From Chitinophaga pinensis (GTDB lineage: Bacteria; Bacteroidota; Bacteroidia; UBA4408): a DNA stretch of 59,757 nucleotides. The stretch's first letter is position 1, and every line of letters starts with the position of its first letter. Both the position numbers and the translations under genes were made by a program. The notes beneath the pieces were generated by a model, which had not been told where the DNA came from, made no database searches, and worked only from the letters and a program-made list of their open reading frames with translations. Shown piece after piece: positions 10,736 to 20,538 of the stretch. The stretch is taken from positions 1 through 59,757 of the forward strand of contig CAMBZU010000009.1 in NCBI GenBank assembly GCA_945872355.1. The letters are read 5' to 3'.

Positions 10736-13255
10736 ATGAAAAAATACCTCCTCCTTCTTTCTATATTTTGTTTGCAATTAGTGCCAACAAAAGCGCAATG
10801 GGTAACTATACCGGATTCTAATTTTGTAAATAAGCTTACTCAACTTTTTCCAACTTGTATGAATGGGAATTTGATGGATACAACTTGTGCAGGGATTGTG
10901 AATGCAATTACTTTATCTGTAAACAATTGTAATATTACCAACCTCTCAGGAGTAGGCCACTTTACTAATTTAGCTTCTTTAGACTGTTCTAATAATATGT
11001 TAACAAGTTTACCTAACTTACCTTATTCTTTAGATGTGTTAAATTGTGATAGCAATCAATTAACTAGCCTTCCAGTACTTCCAAACACATTGGGTTCTTT
11101 ATATTGTAATTCAAATCAATTATCGAGTATTCCCACTCTTCCTCCTATTTTAGGCTTTTTGTGGTGTGCTAATAACCAATTAACCAGCCTTCCAACATTG
11201 CCACTTTCACTTTGGGATTTAGATTGTTCTTCAAATCAATTAACTAGTCTTCCTGACATACCGTTTTTACTTGGCAATCTAAAATGTTCTTATAATCAAT
11301 TAAATAGTTTGCCGTTAATATCAAATTTAACCAATTTGGCTAGTATAATATGCTCTTTCAATCAATTAACCAATTTACCTTCATTGCCAAGTGATTTAAT
11401 TATTTTGGATTGCAGAGCGAATCAATTAGATAGTTTACCTATACTAAGTTCAAACCTGCATAATTTAAATTGCAATTACAATCAATTACTTAGTCTTCCA
11501 TCACTTCCAAACTCACTATGGAAATTACACTGTTCTGGAAATCAAATAAGCAATTTACCATCTTTGCCAAGTACACTTCAGGTTTTACATTGTTCTGAAA
11601 ACCAAATAACTTATTTACCACAATTACCACCTTTAATTGTATTAGATTGTTCAAATAATCAAATTAGCGTTCTACCAACGCTTTTTAACAATTTTGACAC
11701 CCTGTTAATTAACAATAATAATATTTTATGTTTAGAAAATCTTCCTCAAGCGAATATTGGGAACATCTCCAATAATCCACTTTCATGTGTACCAAACAAC
11801 ACCACTTATAGTTTAGGATATCCATTATGTTTGGACAATGATCCTATTGGCAACCCTTTTAATTGCAACAGCATTAGCATTAGTGGTAATATCTTCACAG
11901 ACCTTAATGGCAATTGTAATTATGATAGCACAGATTTGCACTCAGAAAATGTTCCAGTTAAACTCCTCAACAATCAAAACAGTTTAATTGCTATTGCTTA
12001 TACACTCAATGGAAATTATAGTTTTCCTATCCTACAACCAAATATATATGAAGTAAAAATTGAAACGATTTCATTGCCTTTTTCAGTAAATTGCGGGCAA
12101 CCCACTACGCAAAATATCACAATCAGTTCTTTCAACCAGACCTTTAATGGGGTTGATTTTCCTGTGGAATGTAATCTCTTTGATATTCCAATGCAAGTTA
12201 ATACTCAAGGAATAGTATTTCCAGGTCAAATTCATATTGTTAATTCGAATTTAACTAGCGATGCATCAACATATAATTTAAACTGTGGTGCATCAAATTA
12301 TTCAGGAACAGTTTCAATAAACATTACAGGTCCTGTTACCTATGTTGCACCAGCAAACAATGCATTAACACCAACAGTTAACGGAAATACCTTCACCTAC
12401 AACATCACAGACTTCAACACCTTAACTCCACAATCCTTTGGGTTGCAATTCCTCACCGACACCACCGCTCAAGCCAATGATCAAATATGTGTTCATGTAG
12501 AAATTAACCCAACACCACTAGATGCAGATACTACAAACAATGTATATGATTTCTGCTATCAAGTTTTTAACTCCTACGACCCCAATATGAAAGAAGTATA
12601 CCCTGTTGATGTATTACCAGGTTATGATGATTGGTTTACTTATACGATACATTTTCAAAACACAGGTAATGCACCTGCTTTTAATATTCGTTTGAGAGAT
12701 ACTTTAGATGCAAATTTGGATATCAATACCTTTGAAATACGAGGTTACTCGCATCCTGCTATTGTATCCATCAATGGAAATAATTTAACGGTAAGATTTA
12801 ATAATATTATGTTGCCAGATAGCACCACCGATTATGAAGGCAGCATGGGTTATTTTCAATACCGCATCAAACCCTTACCTAACTTGCCTTTGGGCACGCA
12901 AATAGAAAATACTGCTTATATTTATTTTGATTATAATGCGCCTATCATTACTAATACCACGCAAAATAACTTTCAAACGGTGGTGTCAACCATCAATCGT
13001 AATGATGATAATAATCAATTGAAAGTGTTTCCAAATCCGGCTAACGAAATACTTAACATCAATCTTCAAAATAACAACATAGAAAATTGTATCATCACCA
13101 ATGCTTTAGGCCAAACGATTTATAACAGTGCCAGTGAAATCAATGCCAATTATAAAATACAATTGAATATTTCTAATTTAAGTGCTGGGGTTTATTTTGT
13201 GAAGGTGAGATCTGGCAATGGTTCTTATAATGCTAAGTTTGTTAAATCGGAATAG
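10736..13255 (+). CDS. Leucine-rich repeat surface protein with T9SS type A sorting domain (paralogue 2)
   Basis: 839 residues with the same architecture as the upstream gene: signal peptide, LRRs, SpaA-like module, DUF11-like domain and a T9SS type A CTD (KVFPNPANE). Here there are 12 consecutive LRR units of about 21 residues, roughly residues 75-330, each with the core LxCxxNQ. The cysteines would stack as a ladder in the solenoid. The gene starts 49 bases after paralogue 1 and likely arose by tandem duplication. The shared 3' part is far more conserved in DNA than the LRR part, so the two differ mainly in the presumed binding surface. Confidence 0.85.
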   Translation: MKKYLLLLSIFCLQLVPTKAQWVTIPDSNFVNKLTQLFPTCMNGNLMDTTCAGIVNAITLSVNNCNITNLSGVGHFTNLASLDCSNNMLTSLPNLPYSLDVLNCDSNQLTSLPVLPNTLGSLYCNSNQLSSIPTLPPILGFLWCANNQLTSLPTLPLSLWDLDCSSNQLTSLPDIPFLLGNLKCSYNQLNSLPLISNLTNLASIICSFNQLTNLPSLPSDLIILDCRANQLDSLPILSSNLHNLNCNYNQLLSLPSLPNSLWKLHCSGNQISNLPSLPSTLQVLHCSENQITYLPQLPPLIVLDCSNNQISVLPTLFNNFDTLLINNNNILCLENLPQANIGNISNNPLSCVPNNTTYSLGYPLCLDNDPIGNPFNCNSISISGNIFTDLNGNCNYDSTDLHSENVPVKLLNNQNSLIAIAYTLNGNYSFPILQPNIYEVKIETISLPFSVNCGQPTTQNITISSFNQTFNGVDFPVECNLFDIPMQVNTQGIVFPGQIHIVNSNLTSDASTYNLNCGASNYSGTVSINITGPVTYVAPANNALTPTVNGNTFTYNITDFNTLTPQSFGLQFLTDTTAQANDQICVHVEINPTPLDADTTNNVYDFCYQVFNSYDPNMKEVYPVDVLPGYDDWFTYTIHFQNTGNAPAFNIRLRDTLDANLDINTFEIRGYSHPAIVSINGNNLTVRFNNIMLPDSTTDYEGSMGYFQYRIKPLPNLPLGTQIENTAYIYFDYNAPIITNTTQNNFQTVVSTINRNDDNNQLKVFPNPANEILNINLQNNNIENCIITNALGQTIYNSASEINANYKIQLNISNLSAGVYFVKVRSGNGSYNAKFVKSE

Positions 13256-13322
13256 ATTTTTTAAAAAAATTAAATTAATATGAGAAAGTCAGATAATATT
13301 AAGACTTTTGTGCAAATATTAA

Positions 13323-14201
13323 ATGTTTTTTTTGGAAGCAAGTATCACCAAACCAGCACTAAGCGTTATTGACGAAAATATTGAAAGGTATAGTCCTTTT
13401 AAATATCACTTGCTTGTAACTATTGGTCAGGACAGCGCCGCATGCTGTGCCATGGATATTAAAAATCAAAACTACGCTGCCATCGAGCAAGTTAATTTTA
13501 TGAATAACCAAAGCATAGAACAAAGCTTTGATTTATTTGAAAACTACTATAAAGATTCAACCTTTGCCAACATAAAATTCAAAAGCGTAACAGCAATTGT
13601 TGCTTCAGAGTTCTTTACCATTGTGCCTCAGGCCCTTTTTGAAGCCAGCGCAGCTGAGGCTATTTTACAATTCAATACCAATATCAATTTTGAAGCAGAA
13701 ATCATTTCAAAACAAATAAACAGCATTGAAAGCACCGTCATTCAAGCTGTTCCGGTAAATATAAAAAAAGGGTTTGAAAAACTTTTTGGCGAAGTAAAAC
13801 TATTGCATCACACAGAACCATTAATTATCGAAAGTATGACGCAATTTAAAAACAGCAACGAAAAAACCTTGCTGGCACACATACAAAATGGACATTTTGA
13901 ATTGATGGCTATCGCCAATCATAAAATGATTTTCTTTAATTCATTTAAATTTGTAACCACGGAAGATGTGGCCTATTACACCCTTTTAGTTTGCGAAACC
14001 TTAAAGCTTAATCCCGAAGAAATTACCTTAAAACTCTGTGGCGAAATTGAAAAAAAATCGACCATTTACGCCTTGCTTTACAAGTACATCAGAAATATTG
14101 AGTTCTTAAACAGTCATCGTATTTTTCAATACAGTGGAGGTTTCAGCCCATTACCAAGTCATTTCTTTTTTAACCTCATCAACACAGCACATTGCGTATA
14201 A
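13323..14201 (+). CDS. DUF3822 family protein
   Basis: 292 residues, cytoplasmic, no signal peptide. The length, the LHHTEPLIIES-type central segment and the position directly before rsmD match the Bacteroidota-specific DUF3822 family, which has an actin-like-fold flavour (two similar halves with strand-rich starts), but its function is unknown. It overlaps rsmD by 10 bases, so the two are probably translationally coupled. An imperfect -7 box (GACTTTTG) lies about 15 bases upstream. Confidence 0.75.
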   Translation: MFFLEASITKPALSVIDENIERYSPFKYHLLVTIGQDSAACCAMDIKNQNYAAIEQVNFMNNQSIEQSFDLFENYYKDSTFANIKFKSVTAIVASEFFTIVPQALFEASAAEAILQFNTNINFEAEIISKQINSIESTVIQAVPVNIKKGFEKLFGEVKLLHHTEPLIIESMTQFKNSNEKTLLAHIQNGHFELMAIANHKMIFFNSFKFVTTEDVAYYTLLVCETLKLNPEEITLKLCGEIEKKSTIYALLYKYIRNIEFLNSHRIFQYSGGFSPLPSHFFFNLINTAHCV

Positions 14202-14728
14202 TTAGCGGAACACACAGAGGAAGAAACATCAATCCACCAGCAGGATTACCAGTAAGACCAACCACAGATTTTGCAAAAGAAGGTTTGTTTAATGTATTGC
14301 AACATCAACTCGATTTCGAAGAAATTGAAGTGCTCGATTTATTTTGTGGTACAGGTAACATTAGTTTTGAATTTGCCTCGCGTGGTGCACAACAAATTAT
14401 GGCTGTGGATAGCGCTTTCAAATGCACAGCTTTTGTAAAAAAGCAAGCCGAAGATTTTAAATTCAATCAAATAAAAGTGATTAATGCCGATGTGTTTCAA
14501 TTGCTTAAAAAATTACCTTCAAAGTTTGATGTCATTTTTGCTGATCCACCATTTGCTATGGAAAAAATTGAGCAATTAATTGAGCTTGTTTTTCAAAATC
14601 AAATGTTGAAGGCAGATGGCATTTTTATTCTTGAACATGAAGGCACACATAACTTTGCATTCAATAAATATTTGAAGGAAAAAAGAACTTATGGTAAAAT
14701 AACCTTTAGTATTTTTGCCAATATTTAA
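14192..14728 (+). CDS. rsmD: 16S rRNA (guanine(966)-N2)-methyltransferase
   Basis: 178 residues. RsmD hallmarks are present: start MRIISGTHRGR, the RPTTDFAKEGLFNVL block, SAM motif I VLDLFCGTGNISFE and the catalytic DPPF (here FADPPFAME). The enzyme methylates G966 of 16S rRNA in the 30S subunit. Translation appears to begin at a TTG codon (14192) that overlaps the end of the DUF3822 gene; no ATG exists near the conserved N-terminus. Confidence 0.93.
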   Translation: MRIISGTHRGRNINPPAGLPVRPTTDFAKEGLFNVLQHQLDFEEIEVLDLFCGTGNISFEFASRGAQQIMAVDSAFKCTAFVKKQAEDFKFNQIKVINADVFQLLKKLPSKFDVIFADPPFAMEKIEQLIELVFQNQMLKADGIFILEHEGTHNFAFNKYLKEKRTYGKITFSIFANI

Positions 14729-14749
14729 TTACTCATTTAACCTATTATA

Positions 14750-15226
14750 ATGAGCACAACACCACAAAAAATTGCAGTTTTCCCAGGCTCATTTGACCCT
14801 GTTACGAAAGGACATGAAGCAATAGTAAAAAGAGCTTTGCCTTTATTTGATAAAGTGATTATTGCCATTGGTAACAACACTGAAAAAAGCAAATATTTTA
14901 CCTTAGAACAGCGCAAATTGTTTTTAGAAAAAACATTTGCAAATTGGCCTAAAACCGAGATTGCAATTTTTGAAGGACTCACGGTAAACTTTTGTGAAAG
15001 CGTTGGTGCCAACTTTATTTTAAGGGGCTTACGCTCCGTTTCTGACTTTGAGTTTGAAAAAAATATTGCCCAAATCAACCGTTCCTTAAACGAAGAAATT
15101 GAAACTGTTTTCTTACTAACAGACCCTGAATATATTGCCATTACCTCTACCATTGTGCGCGACATCCATAAATACGGTGGCAATGCTAAATTATTGGTGC
15201 CCGATGCCATCGGTGATTTCTTCTAA
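14750..15226 (+). CDS. coaD: Pantetheine-phosphate adenylyltransferase
   Basis: 158 residues, the usual CoaD length. The nucleotidyltransferase motif GSFDPVTKGHEAIV is near residues 14-27, followed by the substrate block ILRGLRSVSDFEFE and the ISSTIVR-like ITSTIVRDI near the C-terminus. It transfers AMP from ATP to 4'-phosphopantetheine, the penultimate step of coenzyme A synthesis. It follows rsmD by 21 bases, and the rsmD-coaD pairing is common in many bacteria. Confidence 0.96.
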   Translation: MSTTPQKIAVFPGSFDPVTKGHEAIVKRALPLFDKVIIAIGNNTEKSKYFTLEQRKLFLEKTFANWPKTEIAIFEGLTVNFCESVGANFILRGLRSVSDFEFEKNIAQINRSLNEEIETVFLLTDPEYIAITSTIVRDIHKYGGNAKLLVPDAIGDFF

Positions 15227-15385
15227 TTGAATATTGCAGCTTTAACCAAAAGCAAATTTTCTAATAAATTGAGGTATAAAATCACAAATCCTAAAGCATT
15301 CATTGATTACTTTCTCCACATTATTGTAAATTCACTATTTATTTAGTAATTTTATCGTGAATAATATTGATTACTAATAGGTTAA

Positions 15386-18300
15386 ATGGGCTCATTAAAA
15401 AACTTATGTACCTTTTTTTTGACTTGGTTTACTTGCATTTATACCTATGCAAATCATCCAAATAAAAATGAGCTGGCCATTACTAAACCGATATTACAGC
15501 TTAACTCAATTCAGTTTGAGGAAAACAAAAATCAACTTCCAAAACAAGTAAAATATAGTGCCCTGCTTTTTAGAGGAGCTAAGGTTTATTTCGAAAACAA
15601 TGCTTTTGTATATCAATTTTGGGATGCAGCTGCCATTGCAAACTTACATCATCCAACACATGATAAAACAACTACTGCAGCAATTGATGAGACACAAAAA
15701 GCGATCAACTTTTTTTCGTATCAAGCGCAATTTATTGATGCAAATCCGCAACCAGTAATTGAAGGCATTAATAAAGAAAAATGCTATAGGAATTACCTTT
15801 GGGGAAATGATAGCAGTCATTGGGCTTCAGAAGTAGCTGTTTACAATAGCATAAAATACAAATCGCTTTACAATGGCATTGATGTAGAAATTTACAATAT
15901 AGGTGAAAACATGGAGTACGATTATATTGTGAGCCCTGGAGCAAACATCAACGATATTAAAATTCAATATCAAGGCATTAATCGCATTAAAATTACCAAC
16001 GGAAATATTCAACTAAAAACAAGTTTAGGTGAAGTATCAGAAAGTAAACCTATCGCCTATCAATGGATTGATGGAAAAAAGTATATGGTAGCCTGCAATT
16101 ACCTTCTTACTAAAGAAAATATTGTATCATTTGAATTTCCTAATGGATATAAAAAAGAAATTGAGTTAGTGATTGACCCTACTTTAATATGTTCTGGATT
16201 CTCTGGATCAACAGCCGATAACTGGGCCTATACAGCAACTTATGATGCTGATGGCAATATTTTCTCAGGCGGCATTGTTACTGCAATTGGATACCCTACA
16301 ACCATTGGCGCATACCAAACTACTTTTGGCGGCGGTGGCAACGGAGGAAATAATTATCCATTTGATATTTGTATCACGAAATACAATCCAACAGGCAGTA
16401 GCATGATATTTTCTACCTATTTAGGAGGTTCAAACAACGAGCATCCTAGCAGTATATTTACAGATGCAGCAGACAATTTATTTATCTTAGGTAAAACTTA
16501 CTCTACAAACTTTCCTGTAACTGCTGGGGCCTACGACAATAGTTTCAACGGCAATTGCGACTTAGTTGTATGTAAATTAAATCCATCTGGCACTGCGCTC
16601 ATGGCCTCTACTTTTGTTGGAGGAAGTGGTGAAGATGGTGTAAATATTACTGCCAATTTCACTTTAAACGCATCACTTAAATATAATTATGCCGATGACA
16701 GTAGAGGAGATATTATGCTTGATGCTGCAGGAAATTGTTATGTATCCTCATGTACCAAATCAATTGATTTTCCTGCCACAGCGGGAGCTGCACAAAGTTC
16801 ATTTCAAGGAGGTGCTCAAGATGGCTGTGTGTTTAAAATGAGTAATGATTTGAGTACAATGCAATGGGCCACTTACTTGGGAGGTTCAGATGATGATGCT
16901 GCCTATTATTTAGATGTTGATCCTAATCAAAATGTATATGTTACAGGCGGTACATCAAGTAGTAATTTTCCCACAACTCCCGGTGCCTTTCATACTGTTT
17001 ACGGTGGGCAAATCGACGGTTTTATAACCCGTATTCAAAGCAATGGTTCAACTATTATGCAATCAACTTTTATTGGCACTGCCGAGTATGATCAAAGTTA
17101 TTTTGTTCAACTCGACAAGGACTTTGACGTTTATATTTGTGGACAAACAAAAGGACTCTATGGTACATCACCAGGGGTGTATAGCAATCCAAATAGCGGG
17201 CAATTTATTCACAAATTTTCTCCCGATTTAAGCACAAGCATATACGCTACAGTTTTTGGATCTGGTGCATCCTTGCCTAACATTTCACCAACAGCTTTTT
17301 TAGTTGACGATTGTGAGAATGTTTATGTATCTGGTTGGGGTGGACAATGCATTCCTTATGGAAATACTGGCGCTACCACGGGCATGCCCGTAACACCTGA
17401 TGCACAAAAAACAACAACCGACGGATGTGATTTTTATTTTATTGTACTTAAGAAAGATGCGCTTTCACTGTGGTATGCAACTTTCTTTGGAGGAGGAATT
17501 GGCACCGAGGAACATGTTGATGGCGGTACAAGTAGGTTCGATAAAAAAGGTATTGTATATCAGTCTGTTTGCGCTGGTTGCGGAGGAAATACAAATTTTC
17601 CAACAACGCCAGGGGTTTACTCTTCAACTAACAACAGTAATAATTGCAACATTGCCATCATTAAAATGGATTTTCAATTGCTTGATTTAGATGCTGATGT
17701 TACGGCTGCGCCTACCGATACAGTTTGTAGTAATTACCCTATTAGCTTTAACAACAATAGCACGGGTGCAACTTATTTTATTTGGAATTTTGGAGATGGC
17801 TCGCCACTATCGAATCTCCCAAACCCAAGTCATATATACAATACTTCAGGTATTTATACAGTTACCTTGATTGCAATAGATTCTACAAGTTGCAATTTGG
17901 CAGATACTTCAGCCATAGCTATTACAGTAATTATTGAACCTATTTCTGGTTTAGGTAATGATACTGTAATTTGTGGCTTGGCTAATATTCCAATAAATGC
18001 AGGCAATGCGGCCTATAGCTATGTTTGGAATACAGGTGAAACAAGCCCAATAATATTGGCCAACCAAACAGGTAATTATATTGTAACCATAAGCAATGAT
18101 TATTGCAATTTGATTGACACCATGAATATTAATATGATGACACTGCCACCTGTAGGAAATGACACTACTGTGTGTAAAAACAACTTAATTACACTTAATG
18201 CAGGCAATCCTGGATGCACCTATTTGTGGAGCACAGGAGAAACAACACAAACCATTAATGCTAATTTTTCGGGAACCTACTGGGTAATGGCCATGGCGGG

Positions 18301-19051
18301 TAATTGTACTAAAATTGACAGTATTAATATTATTTATTTACCACTCCCACAATTTGATCTAGGCATAGATACCATTATTTGTCCGGGTGATATACTGCAA
18401 CTCAATGCCGGAATTAATGGTCAAACATTTCTTTGGAGTACAGGAAATACAGGACAGTTTTATGACGTTACAGAAACAGGTATTTATTGGGCAGAAGCCT
18501 ATGGTGGGGCTTGCAGTTACAATGATACTATTAAAGTTGACTATTACCATCAACCATTTTTAGGTATTGATACAGTAATTTGCAGTCATAATAAATTTAA
18601 ATTAGACCTTAGTTTTTCTGATCCTGGCGGAACTTACCTTTGGAATACAGGCGCAACAACTTCATTTTTAGATGTGTTTCTGCCAGGTACCTATTCAGTG
18701 ACGCTCACTTACAAAAATACCTGCCAATTATACGACACCATATATGTTGCAGCTTTTGAAGATGACCCACCTTTATTTATTCCGAACAGCTTTACACCAA
18801 ATGGTGATGGCCTCAATGATATATTTAATCCGGCAGGAAATTATGAAAGTATAGTTGATTTTTATATGGCCATTTACAATAGATGGGGGCAAATGATATT
18901 TGAAACACGCGATAGAAATAAAGGCTGGGATGGGATTGTAAATAATGAAATAGTGCAGCTAGGAGTGTACGTTTATAAAGTTGATTACAGAAGTTACTGT
19001 GCACCTGATAAAACAATCAATCAAATAGGACACATCGTAGTTTTACGTTAA
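15386..19051 (+). CDS. SBBP/PKD-repeat surface protein with T9SS type B (CHU_C) C-terminus
   Basis: 1,221 residues with a signal peptide. The first ~270 residues form an N-terminal domain common in this class (ENKNQLPKQVKYSA, then YDYIVSPGANI). SBBP-type beta-propeller repeats follow (ISTYLGG/WATYLGGSDDDAA-like units, about residues 280-770), then a PKD domain (NFGDGSP near residue 808) and several Ig-like repeats with the core YLWSTGETT. The end is the gliding-type domain beginning IPNSFTPNGDGLND, the signature of T9SS type B sorting, in which the protein leaves through the T9SS and is held at the surface, often with PorP/SprF-like partners. The ligand is unknown. Confidence 0.88.
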   Translation: MGSLKNLCTFFLTWFTCIYTYANHPNKNELAITKPILQLNSIQFEENKNQLPKQVKYSALLFRGAKVYFENNAFVYQFWDAAAIANLHHPTHDKTTTAAIDETQKAINFFSYQAQFIDANPQPVIEGINKEKCYRNYLWGNDSSHWASEVAVYNSIKYKSLYNGIDVEIYNIGENMEYDYIVSPGANINDIKIQYQGINRIKITNGNIQLKTSLGEVSESKPIAYQWIDGKKYMVACNYLLTKENIVSFEFPNGYKKEIELVIDPTLICSGFSGSTADNWAYTATYDADGNIFSGGIVTAIGYPTTIGAYQTTFGGGGNGGNNYPFDICITKYNPTGSSMIFSTYLGGSNNEHPSSIFTDAADNLFILGKTYSTNFPVTAGAYDNSFNGNCDLVVCKLNPSGTALMASTFVGGSGEDGVNITANFTLNASLKYNYADDSRGDIMLDAAGNCYVSSCTKSIDFPATAGAAQSSFQGGAQDGCVFKMSNDLSTMQWATYLGGSDDDAAYYLDVDPNQNVYVTGGTSSSNFPTTPGAFHTVYGGQIDGFITRIQSNGSTIMQSTFIGTAEYDQSYFVQLDKDFDVYICGQTKGLYGTSPGVYSNPNSGQFIHKFSPDLSTSIYATVFGSGASLPNISPTAFLVDDCENVYVSGWGGQCIPYGNTGATTGMPVTPDAQKTTTDGCDFYFIVLKKDALSLWYATFFGGGIGTEEHVDGGTSRFDKKGIVYQSVCAGCGGNTNFPTTPGVYSSTNNSNNCNIAIIKMDFQLLDLDADVTAAPTDTVCSNYPISFNNNSTGATYFIWNFGDGSPLSNLPNPSHIYNTSGIYTVTLIAIDSTSCNLADTSAIAITVIIEPISGLGNDTVICGLANIPINAGNAAYSYVWNTGETSPIILANQTGNYIVTISNDYCNLIDTMNINMMTLPPVGNDTTVCKNNLITLNAGNPGCTYLWSTGETTQTINANFSGTYWVMAMAGNCTKIDSINIIYLPLPQFDLGIDTIICPGDILQLNAGINGQTFLWSTGNTGQFYDVTETGIYWAEAYGGACSYNDTIKVDYYHQPFLGIDTVICSHNKFKLDLSFSDPGGTYLWNTGATTSFLDVFLPGTYSVTLTYKNTCQLYDTIYVAAFEDDPPLFIPNSFTPNGDGLNDIFNPAGNYESIVDFYMAIYNRWGQMIFETRDRNKGWDGIVNNEIVQLGVYVYKVDYRSYCAPDKTINQIGHIVVLR

Positions 19052-19162
19052 TTGTTGAACATAACAAAGGCATAATTTTTGAAACTATTCTATTCCTTAA
19101 ACATGCTATTGCATAGTAATAACTATGTTTGTGTTACCGCATAAATTCATGCAACAATATAT

Positions 19163-20536
19163 ATGATAAAAAAAAACATTTTCTTTCTCCTATTCATAAT
19201 CAACACCATGGCTTTAGCTCAAGTAAAGCTAGAAGTTAAAATACCTGATTATGCCGAAAAGCCTGTCAGAATTATTCGTTATGAAGATTATTTTACAAAC
19301 AAAGAAATATTAATTCAAACTTTAAACACTGATTCAAATGGTATAGTGAAGGTTCAATTTACATTGAATGAAATTCAAAAAATCACAATCAAAACAAATC
19401 AAACAAGGGCTTTTATTTATGCAGAACCCGATTCAACTTACCTGCTTGAGCTTAGCAAAACAGACACCAATACAACACAAAATTTAGGTGCCGAGAATGC
19501 AGTAAACATGCACATTTTGAATAAAAATGACCAAAGTTTGAACAATAGAATAATTTATTTCGAAAACTTGCTTTCTGCTTTTTATACAAACAATAATATT
19601 TACTTTGCACAGCCAAGAATTTTACAAAAAGAATTACTTAATTTTAAAAATAACATCATTAAAAAAGAATTTGAGGCGGCACCTAATTTTTTAAAAACAT
19701 ACATTGAATATAGCATTGCACCTATCGAAGAAGCTTGCTTTACAAATCATGCTTATCAATTTAAAAAATATTTCAGTGGACCAGTAAACTATTTGCATCC
19801 CATGTATATGAATTACTTTGAGGCTTTTTACAAACAATACTTAAAGCAATTGTCACTTAAGCCTAAAGGGATTGATTTATTTAATGATATCAATGAAATG
19901 CACAGCTATAGCAATGCCATGAGTAGCATTTACAAGGCCGATACCTTATTAAAAAATGACACTTTACGAGAACTAATTTTACTTACCGGATTAAGAGAAT
20001 GGTATTATTTAAAAGATAACAATCGCAACAATATTAGTTTATTGATGAATTATATTGCATTGAAAGGATGGAGCGCACAAAACAGATTAATAGCTAAAAT
20101 TTTATTAGATGATATGAATGCGCTAGAAACTGGTTCGCCAGCCCCAGAGTTAGTTTTATTACATCCAAAATATAAAAGCATTGCTGATTTAAAGGGCAAT
20201 TATGTTTATATAAACTTTTGGGCCGATTGGAGTGTTGAATCTTTGCAAGAATTAAAGTATATTCAAAAATTAGAACAAAAATATGGCAACCGTGTGATCT
20301 TTATAAGCGTGGCAATTGGAGAAAATGTAGCAGCCGAAAAACAATACTTCAATAACAATAAATTCAATTGGATTTTACTTCACGATACCGACAAATCAAT
20401 TCGGAAAGAATACAATGTAAAAAGCATACCATATTATGTTTTATTAGATACAGAAGGTGATGTGCTTAAAGGAAATGCCGCCGCTCCTAGCAACAACATG
20501 GACAATTTTATAAAGCAATTGATAAGAAAAAAATAG
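19163..20536 (+). CDS. Secreted thioredoxin-like (TlpA/AhpC-TSA type) protein lacking the CxxC motif
   Basis: 457 residues with a signal peptide (ending TMALAQ). The N-terminal ~300 residues are a Bacteroidota-type domain of unknown role. The last ~140 residues are thioredoxin-like: GSPAPELVLL, then YVYINFWADW, and the cis-Pro loop SIPYYVLLD. Where active TlpA proteins have W-C-x-x-C the sequence reads W356-S-V-E-S360, so both catalytic cysteines are absent and thiol-disulfide exchange by this site is not possible. It may be a binding or chaperone-like derivative. The gene ends two bases before the convergent NUDIX gene. Confidence 0.82.
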   Translation: MIKKNIFFLLFIINTMALAQVKLEVKIPDYAEKPVRIIRYEDYFTNKEILIQTLNTDSNGIVKVQFTLNEIQKITIKTNQTRAFIYAEPDSTYLLELSKTDTNTTQNLGAENAVNMHILNKNDQSLNNRIIYFENLLSAFYTNNNIYFAQPRILQKELLNFKNNIIKKEFEAAPNFLKTYIEYSIAPIEEACFTNHAYQFKKYFSGPVNYLHPMYMNYFEAFYKQYLKQLSLKPKGIDLFNDINEMHSYSNAMSSIYKADTLLKNDTLRELILLTGLREWYYLKDNNRNNISLLMNYIALKGWSAQNRLIAKILLDDMNALETGSPAPELVLLHPKYKSIADLKGNYVYINFWADWSVESLQELKYIQKLEQKYGNRVIFISVAIGENVAAEKQYFNNNKFNWILLHDTDKSIRKEYNVKSIPYYVLLDTEGDVLKGNAAAPSNNMDNFIKQLIRKK

Positions 20537-20538
20537 CC

